Shown here: piece by piece, positions 9,201-17,300 of the stretch
How positions within the stretch are numbered: the stretch's first letter is position 1
Layout of the letters: every line of letters starts with the position of its first letter
Assembly (NCBI RefSeq): GCF_030538495.1
Contig: NZ_JAUNTW010000005.1
Location: 62,001 to 126,000 of the forward strand
Source: Paracoccus sp. (in: a-proteobacteria)
GTDB taxonomy: Bacteria > Pseudomonadota > Alphaproteobacteria > Rhodobacterales > Rhodobacteraceae
Length of the DNA: 64,000 nucleotides
Direction of reading: 5' to 3'
Position numbers and translations under genes: made by a program
The notes under the pieces: model-generated
Told to the model about the DNA's origin: nothing
The model's input: only the letters and a program-made list of their open reading frames with translations
The model's database searches: none

Positions 9201-11564
9201 CCCGGTGGTCAGGAACCGTTCATCCACCGATTCATCCAAGTAAGCGACGTTGCCCTTCAGCTCGATGGTGTCCAGATTATAGATGAACGCGTTCTTGATC
9301 GCATCGCCCGCAATGGGGCCGTTCTGCACGTTCAGCATCGGGCCAGCATCGACATAGCCCCAATTGCCGCCCGCCGCATTCAGGGCCGAGGTCAGCGCGA
9401 TCAGCGACGCCGAACCCGACGGGTCGTTTTCGATTTCCAGCAGGCCGACCACATCCACGCCCATGGCGTTGATTGCGGCGACCAGTTTGGTTTCCTGCCG
9501 TTCAAATTCGGCCAGATTGTTCGCGCCACGCGGCGACAGGTTGTTTGCGGGGCCAGTGGTGCCGGTCAAGGTGGTAAAGTAATTCAGCACGTTGAACGCC
9601 GCGACCTTGACCGTGCCGCCGACCTCGGGGGCGGTTTCGGGGCGCGGGTTCATCTGGATCAACTGGCCGTCGGTCGGCTGATGGATGCGGTATTCGGGGC
9701 GTTCGCTGGATGCGGCGCTGTCATGGGAAAACGACATAACGCCGGTCAGTTCGCGATACACATCGCCCATGCGGAACTGTTTGCCCGCGGCCAGAACGCC
9801 GCTATTGCCCAGAAACGGCACCTGCAATTCGGCGGGGTTCTGCACATTCGATCCGTCATCCAGAACCAGCGACCGGGCCGCCACGTCTTTGCGGAATTGG
9901 TCCCAGCCTTCGACGCTGGGGTCGTTCGTTTGGGTAAAGGTCGGAATACGCCCGTCCGAGGTCAGGCGGATCGTGCCGAAGCGGTCCAGTTGGAACAATT
10001 CGCTGACGGTCATATCCTGCGGGATGGTGACGCGCATCCCTTCATACATTTCCAGATTGGCGACGTAATCGCCTTTGGAATCCAGCAGCACGGTGGCGGT
10101 CGGGAATTCAATGACGGTGGCCGAGGGCAGGTCCTGATCCACGGCATCCACGGTCACGGCATCCGCATTTATGCGGGTTTCGCCGCCGACTTCGGCCACG
10201 CGGCCCTTGACCGTGACCAGATCACCGACCTGCACATCGGCGGTTGATGCGATAAACACACCTTCGGAGGTATAGGGGTTGTCGTCGGCGTCGGCGTCCT
10301 CTTCCTGAATGTAAAACCCATTCAGGCCCGGCATCAGTTGCGTGACAACCGCCTGCACGCGCACCAGTTCGTTCAGCAGCGGGCTTTCGTCGGCCGCCCC
10401 CGGCACGCCGACCAGTTCGCCATCCGCCAGATTGGTTTCGCCCTGCACGTCATGGATAAACACCGCGCGATAGGCGTCCACATCCACAGCATAGGTGCCC
10501 GCGCGCGGGTTGTTGATTTCGGCGTTGTTGTTGAAATCCGCGATGATGAAATCGGACGCCTGACCCGTCGAAACGCCGTCCTGAACCCGGATCGCCCCGG
10601 CGGGCAGGAAGGTGCCATCCGGCCCCACCACGGGCGCGCCGAACTGGAACACCGGGCCGCTGTCGCCGCCGCGAATGCCGATGGCGTCGGTCACAACCTC
10701 GGCCCCCGTGACGCGGTTGCCGGTCAGCGACGCGGTTTCCACCAAAGCCACGGTGTAGCTGCTGTTTTTAATAAAATCGCCGGGGATCGAGGCGTTCGCA
10801 ATCACGCCATAGGTCGTTTCGGCCAGTGCATTGGCGATCAGGAAAAACCCGTTATCGCCGATGATATGGTCGGCGCTCAGGTCCACACGCCCGTCAATCC
10901 GGCCGTTATTCGCGCCGCTGCGCGATTCGGTGATGATGATGCTGAACCCATCCAGCGACTGCCCCGGCTGGCCGATCAGTTCGATAAATTCGCTGTCCGG
11001 GCCAACGGTGGACCCCAGCACTTTGTTAATCAGCAGAGCTTGCGGCGCGGTATGGGCGGCCAGCGGAAACGGCACAGGCGCGGTCGCGTTCGACGTGGTG
11101 TTGTCCAATGCGTTGATGCCCGAAAACGACCATTCGTTGATGTCAAACACCGGGCTGGGCTGGCTGCCCGGATGGCGCGCAGCCCAGCCATCCATGTAAT
11201 TCCACGCAATCGCGCCGGAATGGGTCGCCTGACCAAATTTGTCGGCCAGCGTGCCGTTCAGAAACAATTCAATCGCATCATCGCCATTGATCGCCGCCGC
11301 ACGCGCGCTGACGAAATCAGGGGCAAAGCCGAAAAATTCGGTAAAGCGCGGCGCTTCGCTGGCCAGATACAGATGCGTTCCCCGCGCGACCGACACCGCC
11401 GGGAAGGTAAATTCGATCCCGTCCGATCCGGTGCCGTTATTGGCCGATCCCACGCCATAGACCGACAAATCGGCAATGTCGTTTAACGCATAAAATTCAA
11501 TCGCTTTTGGGGTTCCGCCGGTCAGGGGACCATCAACGACGCCGGTAATCATCAAATTCGACAT
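6273..11564 (-). CDS. Secreted ExeM/NucH-type nuclease fused to a 5'-nucleotidase with RTX tail
   Basis: 1763 residues, no N-terminal signal peptide. Visible domains in order: two lamin-tail-like beta domains (about 1-130 and 175-320); an OB-fold-containing region typical of ExeM/NucH nucleases (about 395-600); an exonuclease/endonuclease/phosphatase domain from KVAAFNVLNYF (about 650) to SDHDPIIFG (about 970); a metallophosphatase domain (LEILHMSDQEGN about 987, LGNHEFD about 1065); a 5'-nucleotidase C-terminal domain (NGGGIRASIG about 1405); and a short RTX calcium-binding tail (GTDGDDLIVGAGG about 1650) with about 100 further residues. RTX repeats without a signal peptide imply type I secretion; no exporter genes are adjacent. 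The likely role is degrading extracellular DNA to nucleotides and then releasing phosphate. Each catalytic family is known separately; their use together is inferred. Confidence 0.9.
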   Translation of the reverse strand: MSNLMITGVVDGPLTGGTPKAIEFYALNDIADLSVYGVGSANNGTGSDGIEFTFPAVSVARGTHLYLASEAPRFTEFFGFAPDFVSARAAAINGDDAIELFLNGTLADKFGQATHSGAIAWNYMDGWAARHPGSQPSPVFDINEWSFSGINALDNTTSNATAPVPFPLAAHTAPQALLINKVLGSTVGPDSEFIELIGQPGQSLDGFSIIITESRSGANNGRIDGRVDLSADHIIGDNGFFLIANALAETTYGVIANASIPGDFIKNSSYTVALVETASLTGNRVTGAEVVTDAIGIRGGDSGPVFQFGAPVVGPDGTFLPAGAIRVQDGVSTGQASDFIIADFNNNAEINNPRAGTYAVDVDAYRAVFIHDVQGETNLADGELVGVPGAADESPLLNELVRVQAVVTQLMPGLNGFYIQEEDADADDNPYTSEGVFIASTADVQVGDLVTVKGRVAEVGGETRINADAVTVDAVDQDLPSATVIEFPTATVLLDSKGDYVANLEMYEGMRVTIPQDMTVSELFQLDRFGTIRLTSDGRIPTFTQTNDPSVEGWDQFRKDVAARSLVLDDGSNVQNPAELQVPFLGNSGVLAAGKQFRMGDVYRELTGVMSFSHDSAASSERPEYRIHQPTDGQLIQMNPRPETAPEVGGTVKVAAFNVLNYFTTLTGTTGPANNLSPRGANNLAEFERQETKLVAAINAMGVDVVGLLEIENDPSGSASLIALTSALNAAGGNWGYVDAGPMLNVQNGPIAGDAIKNAFIYNLDTIELKGNVAYLDESVDERFLTTGIQRPAMAQTFTEKASGESFTAVVNHLKSKGSIALGDRDMGDGQGNNANIRANATAALVDWIGTDPTGTGEDKVVVLGDLNSYYKEDAIQNLIAGPDGIIGTADDMTDLGTAFEPGGHSYVFDGMTGTLDYAIANAALMPFVTGAAHFAINADEPDAFDYNLDFGRDGSLMTGDIYRASDHDPIIFGLDFGVAPVTYTLEILHMSDQEGNGSSIRYAPNASAVMNALEMQAVADWTIRLSSGDAFIPGVFYDASAAVFGYGGIADVQIQNELGWTAITLGNHEFDKGTAVLANLISGNAPANFNALVGSTLEGRDFTGTDMPYLAANLDVTTDANLAPLAVAGGQAPMARSITSSIVVENDGEMLGIVGATTPTLARISSAGGVTISPVWEGTRPTDAELDALADIIQAEVNSLLDANPGLNKIIVQTHMQVLSIELELASRLSDVDVIIAGGSNTRLMDENDRLIDGDVAQGTYPIFVSDKDGHTTAVVNTDGNYKYVGRLVLDFDENGRIIADSYDATVSGAYATDDQGVLDLNAGDMIDPEVQAIVNAIEAQIIATESNVFGISNVYLNGNRAGVAADGNPDGVRTQETNLGNLTADANLAYAQGFDETVTVSIKNGGGIRASIGEIVVPAGGTDYERRPNGEIRDSAGNIVKPEGGISQTDIQTALAFNNALSLLTLTRAELVAVLEHAVAAAPAAAGQFAQVLGVQFSFDPMRAAGDRIVSAAITDADGTDLDVLVVNGSLVGDAAGTVRVVTLGFMADGGDGYPFPQGAGVNRVDLADAMAGERDGAATFADNGTEQDAFAEYLAAFFATPETAYDQADGAYGSDDRIQNLLYRDDTVIDALPEPDLNLIIGTAGRDNLIGTDGDDLIVGAGGNFDMLTGGAGADTFYFGDEALNGIRERSTIMDYEVGVDSIALGHGVQVASIQQAGAQVVVYLNDPLGAHDAIYVRGAGVTVDNLTILTDYDNPFAFA

Positions 11565-11614
11565 GTGTTTGCCTCAGCACAGGGTGGTGTCTTTACAGTG
11601 GTTAACCCTGTTTC

Positions 11615-11632
11615 GTAACGGTTCCGTTACAG
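11615..11632 (-). promoter_or_regulatory. Palindrome / possible Pho-box upstream of the nuclease-nucleotidase gene
   Basis: On the minus strand CTGTAAC, four bases, CCGTTAC gives two heptamers with an 11-nt period, resembling a PhoB box (CTGTCAT-N4-CTGTCAT), about 51 bp before the start at 11564. The same bases also form a perfect palindrome, GTAACGG-TT-CCGTTAC (11615-11630), which would suit a LacI-type dimer instead. Either reading marks this as a likely operator. Confidence 0.4.
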
Positions 11633-11658
11633 GGATAGGGTGGTGCTGAGGAGAGAGC

Positions 11659-11712
11659 GCCGGGGGTTTCACACCCCCGGACCCCCGTGGGATATTTTTA
11701 CCAAGATGAAAG
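11659..11712 (+). repeat. Dispersed GC-rich hairpin repeat, copy 3
   Basis: Same element as at 5556-5610: stem CCGGGGGT / ACCCCCGG, then ACCCCCGTGGGATATTT and CCAAGATGAAAGGG. It lies between the divergent nuclease and glycosyltransferase genes. Its final ATG (11706) is in frame with the glycosyltransferase but belongs to the repeat, so it is probably not the true start. Confidence 0.7.
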
Positions 11713-11753
11713 GGCTGGTTGGCAGGTGGGACAAAGTTGTGCCAGATGCGGAC

Positions 11754-13283
11754 ATGACGCTTGATTATCATGATCTGTTTGATGCCGATTTTTACGCCGC
11801 CCGTTACGGCGTGCAGGGTGATGCTTTGGCGCATTTTGTGGCGCGGGGGGACCGGATGGGGCATGATCCCTGCCCCTATTTCAGCACGTCGTTTTATAAG
11901 GCGCGTTACCCCAATTGGGCCGCCCAAGGCGCGCGCACGGCGGTCGAGGATTTTCTGATCCGCACCGATCAGGGCCAGATAAGGCAGCCGCATCCGCTGA
12001 TTGATCCGGGGTTTTATGTCGGCCATCACCCCGATCTGGCGGATTTGGGCGCGCAGGCGGCGCTGCATTTCATTCGCCATGGCGATCAGGAATTGCGTCG
12101 TCCTTCGGCGGGTTTTGATGCGGCGTTTTATGCGCGCTGTTATTTGCCGTTGGGGACGACGCATCCGTTTCGGCATTATGTCGTGACGGGGCAGGGGGTT
12201 CCTCGGCCCTGTGCGCGGGGGGATTATGGCGCATTGGGGCTGAACGCGCCGGACCGCGTGGTCATTGCCATTCACGATATGCAGGCGGCGGGGGTGCCGA
12301 TGCTGGCGCTGAATCTGGCGCGGGAATGGGCGCGGGACGGGTGGCGGCCCCTGTTCATGACGCAGCGCGCGGGGCCTCTGTTCCCGCATTTTCAGGACAT
12401 CGGACCCGTCGCGGTTCTGGCCGAGGGCTGGGACATCGCCGCAATCGCTGCGCGTCTGCCGGGTGATGTGCCAGTGGTGTTGGGGACCGCCGTTGTGGCC
12501 GATCTGGCGCAACATCTGGGGGGGCGGGCTTGCGTGCTGTGCCTGCATGAAATGCGGGATTACGCCGTGGCGCAGGGGCTCTTGGACCCGTTGCGGGATG
12601 CCCAAGCGGAGGGGGTGCAGATCATCGCGTCCTTTCCGCGGATGGCGGCGGCCTATGCCGGGGATCTGGGGCCGTTGCCGGTGCTGCGGCCCGGATTGAC
12701 GCCGGCGGTGATCGACCGGGGGCGCGTGCGGGCGCTGCGGCGGCGGTTTGCGGGGCGGCCCGTGTTTATCAGCGCCGGTCATGCCGATTACCGCAAGGGG
12801 TTTGACCTGTTTCTGGCGGCGGCATGGGCGATCCGGGATCCGTTGCCGGATGCCGCGTTCATTTGGCTGGGCGCGCGGGACGGCTGGGCGCAAGGATTGG
12901 CGGATGAGGCCATGAAGCGGGGGCTGCACCTGATCCTGCCCGGTTTTGTGGATGATGCGGCGGCGTGGTATCGGGTGGCGGATGTGTATCTGTTAACCTC
13001 GCGCCAGGATGCGGGGCCGACCACAGCGATGCAGGCGGCGCAGGTCGGCACGCCCTTTGTCGGTTATGCCGCTGATATTGGGTTGATCGGTCAGGCGGAA
13101 TCGGTGGGCCAGTTCATCGCGCCGGGCGATCAGGCGGGCTTTGTCGCGGCGGCTGTGGCCTCGGTCGGGGCGGGGGTGGGCCGTCGCCGCCAGATCCGGC
13201 GGTTCATCGCGTCCGAGGCCAGCTTTGCCGCCTATGCCCGCGCCGTTATGGCGCGTCTGAGGCCCCATCCAACAGACGATTAA
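11754..13283 (+). CDS. Glycosyltransferase with N-terminal FDxxxY-type repeats (GT4-like)
   Basis: About 509 residues from ATG 11754. Alternatives are GTG 11739, preceded by AGGTGGG, or ATG 11706 inside the hairpin repeat. The first ~150 residues hold four copies of a short repeat of the type LFDADFYAARYG...ALAHFVARG (also YFSTSFYKARYP, LIDPGFYVGHHP, GFDAAFYARCYL), a module often seen next to glycosyltransferase domains. The rest fits a GT-B retaining glycosyltransferase: PVFISAGHADYRKGFDLFL opens the second Rossmann lobe and DVYLLTSRQDAGPTTAMQA carries the E/D-x7-type donor-binding region. It probably adds a sugar to a surface polysaccharide or glycoprotein. Its 3' end overlaps the convergent acyltransferase by 38 bp. 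Confidence 0.8.
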   Translation: MTLDYHDLFDADFYAARYGVQGDALAHFVARGDRMGHDPCPYFSTSFYKARYPNWAAQGARTAVEDFLIRTDQGQIRQPHPLIDPGFYVGHHPDLADLGAQAALHFIRHGDQELRRPSAGFDAAFYARCYLPLGTTHPFRHYVVTGQGVPRPCARGDYGALGLNAPDRVVIAIHDMQAAGVPMLALNLAREWARDGWRPLFMTQRAGPLFPHFQDIGPVAVLAEGWDIAAIAARLPGDVPVVLGTAVVADLAQHLGGRACVLCLHEMRDYAVAQGLLDPLRDAQAEGVQIIASFPRMAAAYAGDLGPLPVLRPGLTPAVIDRGRVRALRRRFAGRPVFISAGHADYRKGFDLFLAAAWAIRDPLPDAAFIWLGARDGWAQGLADEAMKRGLHLILPGFVDDAAAWYRVADVYLLTSRQDAGPTTAMQAAQVGTPFVGYAADIGLIGQAESVGQFIAPGDQAGFVAAAVASVGAGVGRRRQIRRFIASEASFAAYARAVMARLRPHPTDD

Positions 13284-13950
13284 GCGCGCGCCAGCGATCC
13301 ACCGTCATCGCCGGATTGCCAACCATGCGCGCGCCGGGGGCCACATCGCGAACAACGACCGCCCCCACGCCAATAATCGCGCCGTCCCCGATGGTCAGCG
13401 GTCGGTCGGCGGTGCCATTGCCAATCACGGCGCGCGGCGCGATGTTGACCCCGGTCCCGATCGTGACATGGCCCAGAACGGCGGCGTCAATCCCGACCGT
13501 GGACCAATCGCCCACCGTCACATCATGGGCCAGCAATTCGCCCAATATCTGCGCGCCGGTGCCGATGCGGACATTGGGGCCGATGCGCACATGCGGCACG
13601 CAGACGCAGCCCGCGCCATAGGTCACATCGGCATCGGTGTGATATTGGCCGGGCGCCACAGCCGTGGCCAGCACGCCGCCCTGATCCCAGATCTGGCGGG
13701 CCATATGCTGGCGGATGTCGGGTCGCCCCGCGCCCAGCATCACCGGCACATCGGGATAAAGCCGCGCCCGGTCATCGGGCGAAATCACCGGCACGCCCAA
13801 GGGATGGGTGTGGCCGTGATCGACCTCGTCCACGACGGCGCGCAGGGTGACGCGCCCCTGCCAGAATGATTCCAGACCGGCAAGGATCATCTGCGCCGTG
13901 CCGCGCGCCCCAAACAGCACCAGATCGGTGAAATCGGTTGTTGATCTCAT
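13246..13950 (-). CDS. NeuD-like sugar O-acyltransferase (left-handed beta-helix)
   Basis: 234 residues from ATG 13950, which shares a base with the aminotransferase stop (TGATG). An N-terminal nucleotide-binding-like fold (DLVLFGARGTAQMILAGL) precedes hexapeptide repeats from residue ~115 (VRIGPNVRIGTGAQI, TVGDWSTVGIDAAV, VTIGTGVNIAPRAVIGNG) and a closing VVVRDVAPGARMVGNPAM. This matches the NeuD/PglD family that acetylates an amino sugar or sialic acid-like sugar with acetyl-CoA. Coupled translation to the DegT aminotransferase gives a sensible pair: amination of a keto sugar followed by N-acylation. The exact sugar is unknown. The reading to 14109 adds an arginine/histidine-rich stretch unlike the family and is rejected. 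Confidence 0.85.
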   Translation of the reverse strand: MRSTTDFTDLVLFGARGTAQMILAGLESFWQGRVTLRAVVDEVDHGHTHPLGVPVISPDDRARLYPDVPVMLGAGRPDIRQHMARQIWDQGGVLATAVAPGQYHTDADVTYGAGCVCVPHVRIGPNVRIGTGAQILGELLAHDVTVGDWSTVGIDAAVLGHVTIGTGVNIAPRAVIGNGTADRPLTIGDGAIIGVGAVVVRDVAPGARMVGNPAMTVDRWRALNRLLDGASDAP

Positions 13951-15056
13951 CACAGCCCCCGTAAGATTGCGCCGATGCGTGCCACATCGGTATCGGTGAC
14001 GCCACCGTGAAACGGCAGCGCCATGACCTGCGGCGCGACGGTGGGGGCTGTGGGTTCCGTGCGGGCCGTGATGATGGGCGCATCGGGAAAGCAGGTTCCC
14101 GGCCCGCACAGCAGCGGGAAAGTATCGCGCGCCAGAATCCGTGCATCGGCCAGTGCGGCCACAGCAGAGGCGCGGCGTGCAGGCGGCAGGCGCAGCGCGT
14201 AATATAACAGGCTGTCGCTGACGCCTGCGCGCGCGCGATGCTGCCCCATCCCCGGCAGCGCCGCGTCATAGGCCGCGCGCAGACGCCCCCGCGCCGCGAT
14301 CTCCGCATCCAGTTCGGGCAGCACGGCCAAGCCCATGGCGGCCGCCGATTCGGGCAGTTTCGCGTTGATTCCCGGCCCGGCCATGCGGCCATTCGACAGG
14401 CCGAAATTGCGCAGCCGGGCGATCCGCTGGGTCTGGCCGGGTGGGGGCAGAACGACCGCGCCACCTTCGCCGGTGTGAAACAGTTTCGTTGCGTGGAACG
14501 AAAACGCGGACGCATCGCCCCATTCGGAAATCGCGCGGCCCTGAACGGTTAACCCAAAGGCGTGCGCCGCGTCATAGGCCAGCCACAGCCCCGCATCACG
14601 CGCGACCGCCGCCAGCCCGTCCAGATCGCAGGGATGGCCCAGAAAATGCACCGGCAGAATCGCCGCCGTCCGGGGTGTGATCGCCGCCCGCGCCGCATCT
14701 GGGCACAGCGTCAGCGTGTCGGGGTCCACATCCGCAAAGACAGGCCGGAACCCGCACCACGCAATCGCCTGCGCCGTCGCGGCGAAACTGATGGCGGGGG
14801 TGATGATCTCGGCCCCCGGTGGCAGATCGCCCAAGCGCAGAGCCACCATCAGCGCCATGGTCCCCGACGACACCAACCCGATGGAACCGCCCCCCAGTCG
14901 CGGCGCAATCGCGCGTTCCAACCGTTGATGCAGCGGCCCGCCATTGGTCAGCCACCCCGCCGCCAGCGATTCCCCCATCAGCGCCGCCAGACGCACCGGG
15001 TCCGGCACAATCGGCTGGCCCACCGACAGGACGCGATCAGTCCTGTGCGTCGTCAT
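13950..15056 (-). CDS. DegT/DnrJ/EryC1/StrS sugar aminotransferase
   Basis: 368 residues starting at ATG 15056, which overlaps the end of the upstream glycosyltransferase gene by 20 bp. PLP-dependent fold type I enzyme that aminates keto-sugar nucleotides. Visible features: GLVSSGTMALMVALR (phosphate-binding region), DVDPDTL, LPVHFLGHPCDL, YDAAHAFG (the PLP-pyridine aspartate) and SFHATKLFHTGEGG, whose lysine near residue 191 should bind PLP. Length is typical. It is translationally coupled to the NeuD-like acyltransferase, so the pair may produce an N-acylated amino sugar for the glycan assembled by neighbouring transferases. Confidence 0.9.
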   Translation of the reverse strand: MTTHRTDRVLSVGQPIVPDPVRLAALMGESLAAGWLTNGGPLHQRLERAIAPRLGGGSIGLVSSGTMALMVALRLGDLPPGAEIITPAISFAATAQAIAWCGFRPVFADVDPDTLTLCPDAARAAITPRTAAILPVHFLGHPCDLDGLAAVARDAGLWLAYDAAHAFGLTVQGRAISEWGDASAFSFHATKLFHTGEGGAVVLPPPGQTQRIARLRNFGLSNGRMAGPGINAKLPESAAAMGLAVLPELDAEIAARGRLRAAYDAALPGMGQHRARAGVSDSLLYYALRLPPARRASAVAALADARILARDTFPLLCGPGTCFPDAPIITARTEPTAPTVAPQVMALPFHGGVTDTDVARIGAILRGL

Positions 15057-17211
15057 AAAACGCCCCTGTGTCCAATGCCTTGCGCAGATCGGCATTGCGG
15101 CCATAGCTGCGCAGAAAGCGATTATGCGCTTTGACGCCACGGCCCGCAACGGGCAGGATGTGATGCCCCGAACCCGTGCAGCCCACCCCGATCATGCGTT
15201 CAATCGCATGGGCCAGCGTGCCATCCACCTGCCCGCTTTCGGGGGGGAAATGCGCCGGTGTCAGGTTCAGATCCAGAACCGGGCGCAGCGCGCTGACCCG
15301 GCCCCAGAACATCGACCCCACCGGAAAGCGCAGCATGTTATCATCGGGTAAAGGATCGGTCAGCCCCATGCGAAACGCCAATTCCCGTCCGATATCGTAA
15401 TTCGCGCCCCAATGCGCGGCCTTTAACACGCCGCGAAAGGTCAGCGGAATGACCAGCCCCAGCCGGGGAATGGTCTGAAACAGCGACAAAATCCGGTTCG
15501 TCTGGTCACGCGACGGAAGCAGGCAATCCAGAATATGTTCCAGCCACTGATCCAACCGCCCCGAATGCAGCGATTTTTTCCCATGCAGATGCAGCACCAC
15601 ATCATGCGCATCATAGGCATCAGAAAAGGCAAACAGTTTGGGGTAAATATCGCGGCCCCGGTTTTCCGTGACGCGGATATCGGCATCGGGAAAGCTGGCG
15701 CGGATCAGCGCGGCCTTATCGTCGCCATCGGTCGAGATATAGACCCGCACCGGCGCGTCGATCACACTCAGCCGGTCCGCGAAAACCGGGGCCAGATCGG
15801 CATAATAAAGGTGCAGAAACACCCCCACAGGGCGCGCCATCGTGACACTGCGGGCGCGAGGCTGCAACCGCAGGCTGACCTTTTGCGCGTCGCGTGAAAA
15901 CAGCGACGGCTGATGGTCCCATAGCGGGCGCTGCATCATGACAAAATTCAGAATGCGCGCCTGTTGCCCCGCAATCTGCGGCAGCGCAAAGGGGGATTGG
16001 CGGTCGGTTGCGGCCTCAACCAGCAGGCGGGCGCGCTGAAGCAGTGGCTCGGCCCCGGTGGCGGCGTCGGGACCGGGGGCCAACTGAACGATCTGGCGCA
16101 GATCCGCCGTCAGCGCGTGGATCACATCCGCATCGGATGGGGGAGGCACCGATACCCGCCGACCGGCGGCCAGATCATCCGCCGCCCGCACGATCTGAAC
16201 AGCACTGGTCTGCATCGCCTGCACATCATCGATCGGCACCGACACAGATGCGGTTATCTCCGGGCGCGGCGCGCCAAAGGCCGGGCGCGCGACCTGCCCC
16301 TGATCCAGCACCTGCCGCGCATGGGCGATCAGATCGGCGGCGCGCGCGGCAAAGTTGTATCGCGTGCATACCCGGTCATGGCGCGCGCGGCGTTCGTCGG
16401 GACCGGGCGCGGGCTGGCTTAGCAGGTCGCGCAGCCGGGCGATCATCTGGTCGCAGGAATCCACCTGATGCAGGTCCGGCAGGTCAGGATCGCCAAATCC
16501 GCGCACCCGATCCGACACCACAGCCGCCCCCGATGCAAGCGCGTCAAAGCTGCGATTGCTCATCATGCCCAGTTCGGCCATGCGGGGCATATGGCTGTTC
16601 AGGATGATCTGGGCGCGCGCGTAAACCTGCGCCAACCCGTCGTAATCCAGATGCGGGCCGCGCCAGTATTCGGCCGGGATCGCGCCTTCCCATCCCGGCC
16701 CCCAGACTGACACCGGCAGCCCCGCGCGCACCGCCGCAATCACCTGCGGACGCGGCGCGCGTTTGTCCAAGGCGCCGACAAAGGCAATCGGCAGAGGCCC
16801 GCCATCCTGCGGCCACAGATCGGGGTTGAAATGCGCGGGGTCCGTCGCCTGCTGCATCACATGCGCGCGGACCTGCTGCGATTGCAGACGATGGGCCAGG
16901 CATTCGGACGCGCAAAACACCCCCTGATAACGGCGCAGCAAATCAAGCGACGCGAAATTCGGCGGGCTGATGATCCAGACCAGATTGGGCAGGCCCGTGA
17001 CCGGTTCGGCCAGATGCGGGCCGACAATGCGCAGCACCACATCGTTATGGCCGGTGACGACGGGGTCTTCGTCGCGGTAAAACAGATGCGTTTCAGCCCC
17101 TTGGGCCTGCAACGCGCGCGCCAAGCCTTGCGCATATCCGGTATCGCCCCATCCATGACGAAGCGCGCGCCGACCGCTGATGCTGATATGGAAAACGACA
17201 GAACGGCCCAT
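15037..17211 (-). CDS. Two-domain glycosyltransferase: GT-B domain plus rhamnan synthesis protein F (RgpF) domain
   Basis: 724 residues. Residues 1-330 look like a GT-B glycosyltransferase of the CgeB / family 1-like kind: WGDTGYAQGLARALQAQG near the N-terminus, PIAFVGALDKRAPR at the domain junction and NSHMPRMAELGMMSNRSFDALASGA as the donor-binding region. A linker of about 100 residues follows. Residues 440-690 match RgpF: PVGVFLHLYYADLAPVFA, VTENRGRDIYPKLFAF, VLHLHGKKS, FPVGSMFWGR. RgpF proteins take part in rhamnose-glucose or similar cell-wall polysaccharide synthesis. It lies upstream of, and overlaps, the DegT gene on the same strand, so 17211 to 13246 reads as one operon for building and transferring a modified sugar. 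Confidence 0.85.
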   Translation of the reverse strand: MGRSVVFHISISGRRALRHGWGDTGYAQGLARALQAQGAETHLFYRDEDPVVTGHNDVVLRIVGPHLAEPVTGLPNLVWIISPPNFASLDLLRRYQGVFCASECLAHRLQSQQVRAHVMQQATDPAHFNPDLWPQDGGPLPIAFVGALDKRAPRPQVIAAVRAGLPVSVWGPGWEGAIPAEYWRGPHLDYDGLAQVYARAQIILNSHMPRMAELGMMSNRSFDALASGAAVVSDRVRGFGDPDLPDLHQVDSCDQMIARLRDLLSQPAPGPDERRARHDRVCTRYNFAARAADLIAHARQVLDQGQVARPAFGAPRPEITASVSVPIDDVQAMQTSAVQIVRAADDLAAGRRVSVPPPSDADVIHALTADLRQIVQLAPGPDAATGAEPLLQRARLLVEAATDRQSPFALPQIAGQQARILNFVMMQRPLWDHQPSLFSRDAQKVSLRLQPRARSVTMARPVGVFLHLYYADLAPVFADRLSVIDAPVRVYISTDGDDKAALIRASFPDADIRVTENRGRDIYPKLFAFSDAYDAHDVVLHLHGKKSLHSGRLDQWLEHILDCLLPSRDQTNRILSLFQTIPRLGLVIPLTFRGVLKAAHWGANYDIGRELAFRMGLTDPLPDDNMLRFPVGSMFWGRVSALRPVLDLNLTPAHFPPESGQVDGTLAHAIERMIGVGCTGSGHHILPVAGRGVKAHNRFLRSYGRNADLRKALDTGAFYDDAQD

Positions 17212-17262
17212 TCCGGTGTGCTACCCCGGTTTGGAACGTGATCCAAGCCCTGTTCATGGGCA

Positions 17263-17291
17263 ACCCGCAGCGATCGGATGCCGCTGCGGGT
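17263..17291. terminator. Stem-loop downstream of the NIDO/VPLPA-CTERM gene
   Basis: ACCCGCAGCG and CGCTGCGGGT form a perfect 10-bp stem with a 9-nt loop, just after the stop of the gene ending at 17301 and upstream of the operon starting at 17211. There is no good T-run on the minus strand, so termination strength is uncertain. Confidence 0.55.
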
Positions 17292-17300
17292 CCGTTTGGG

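Noticed and set aside
11612-11632. GGAAC on the minus strand before the nuclease gene as an EcfG promoter
   Set aside because: The next GTT is 14 bases away, outside the accepted spacing; the palindrome or Pho-box reading fits better.
17232-17255. GGAAC followed by GTT as a possible EcfG promoter
   Set aside because: The spacing is 14 bases instead of 16-18 and no plus-strand gene follows.
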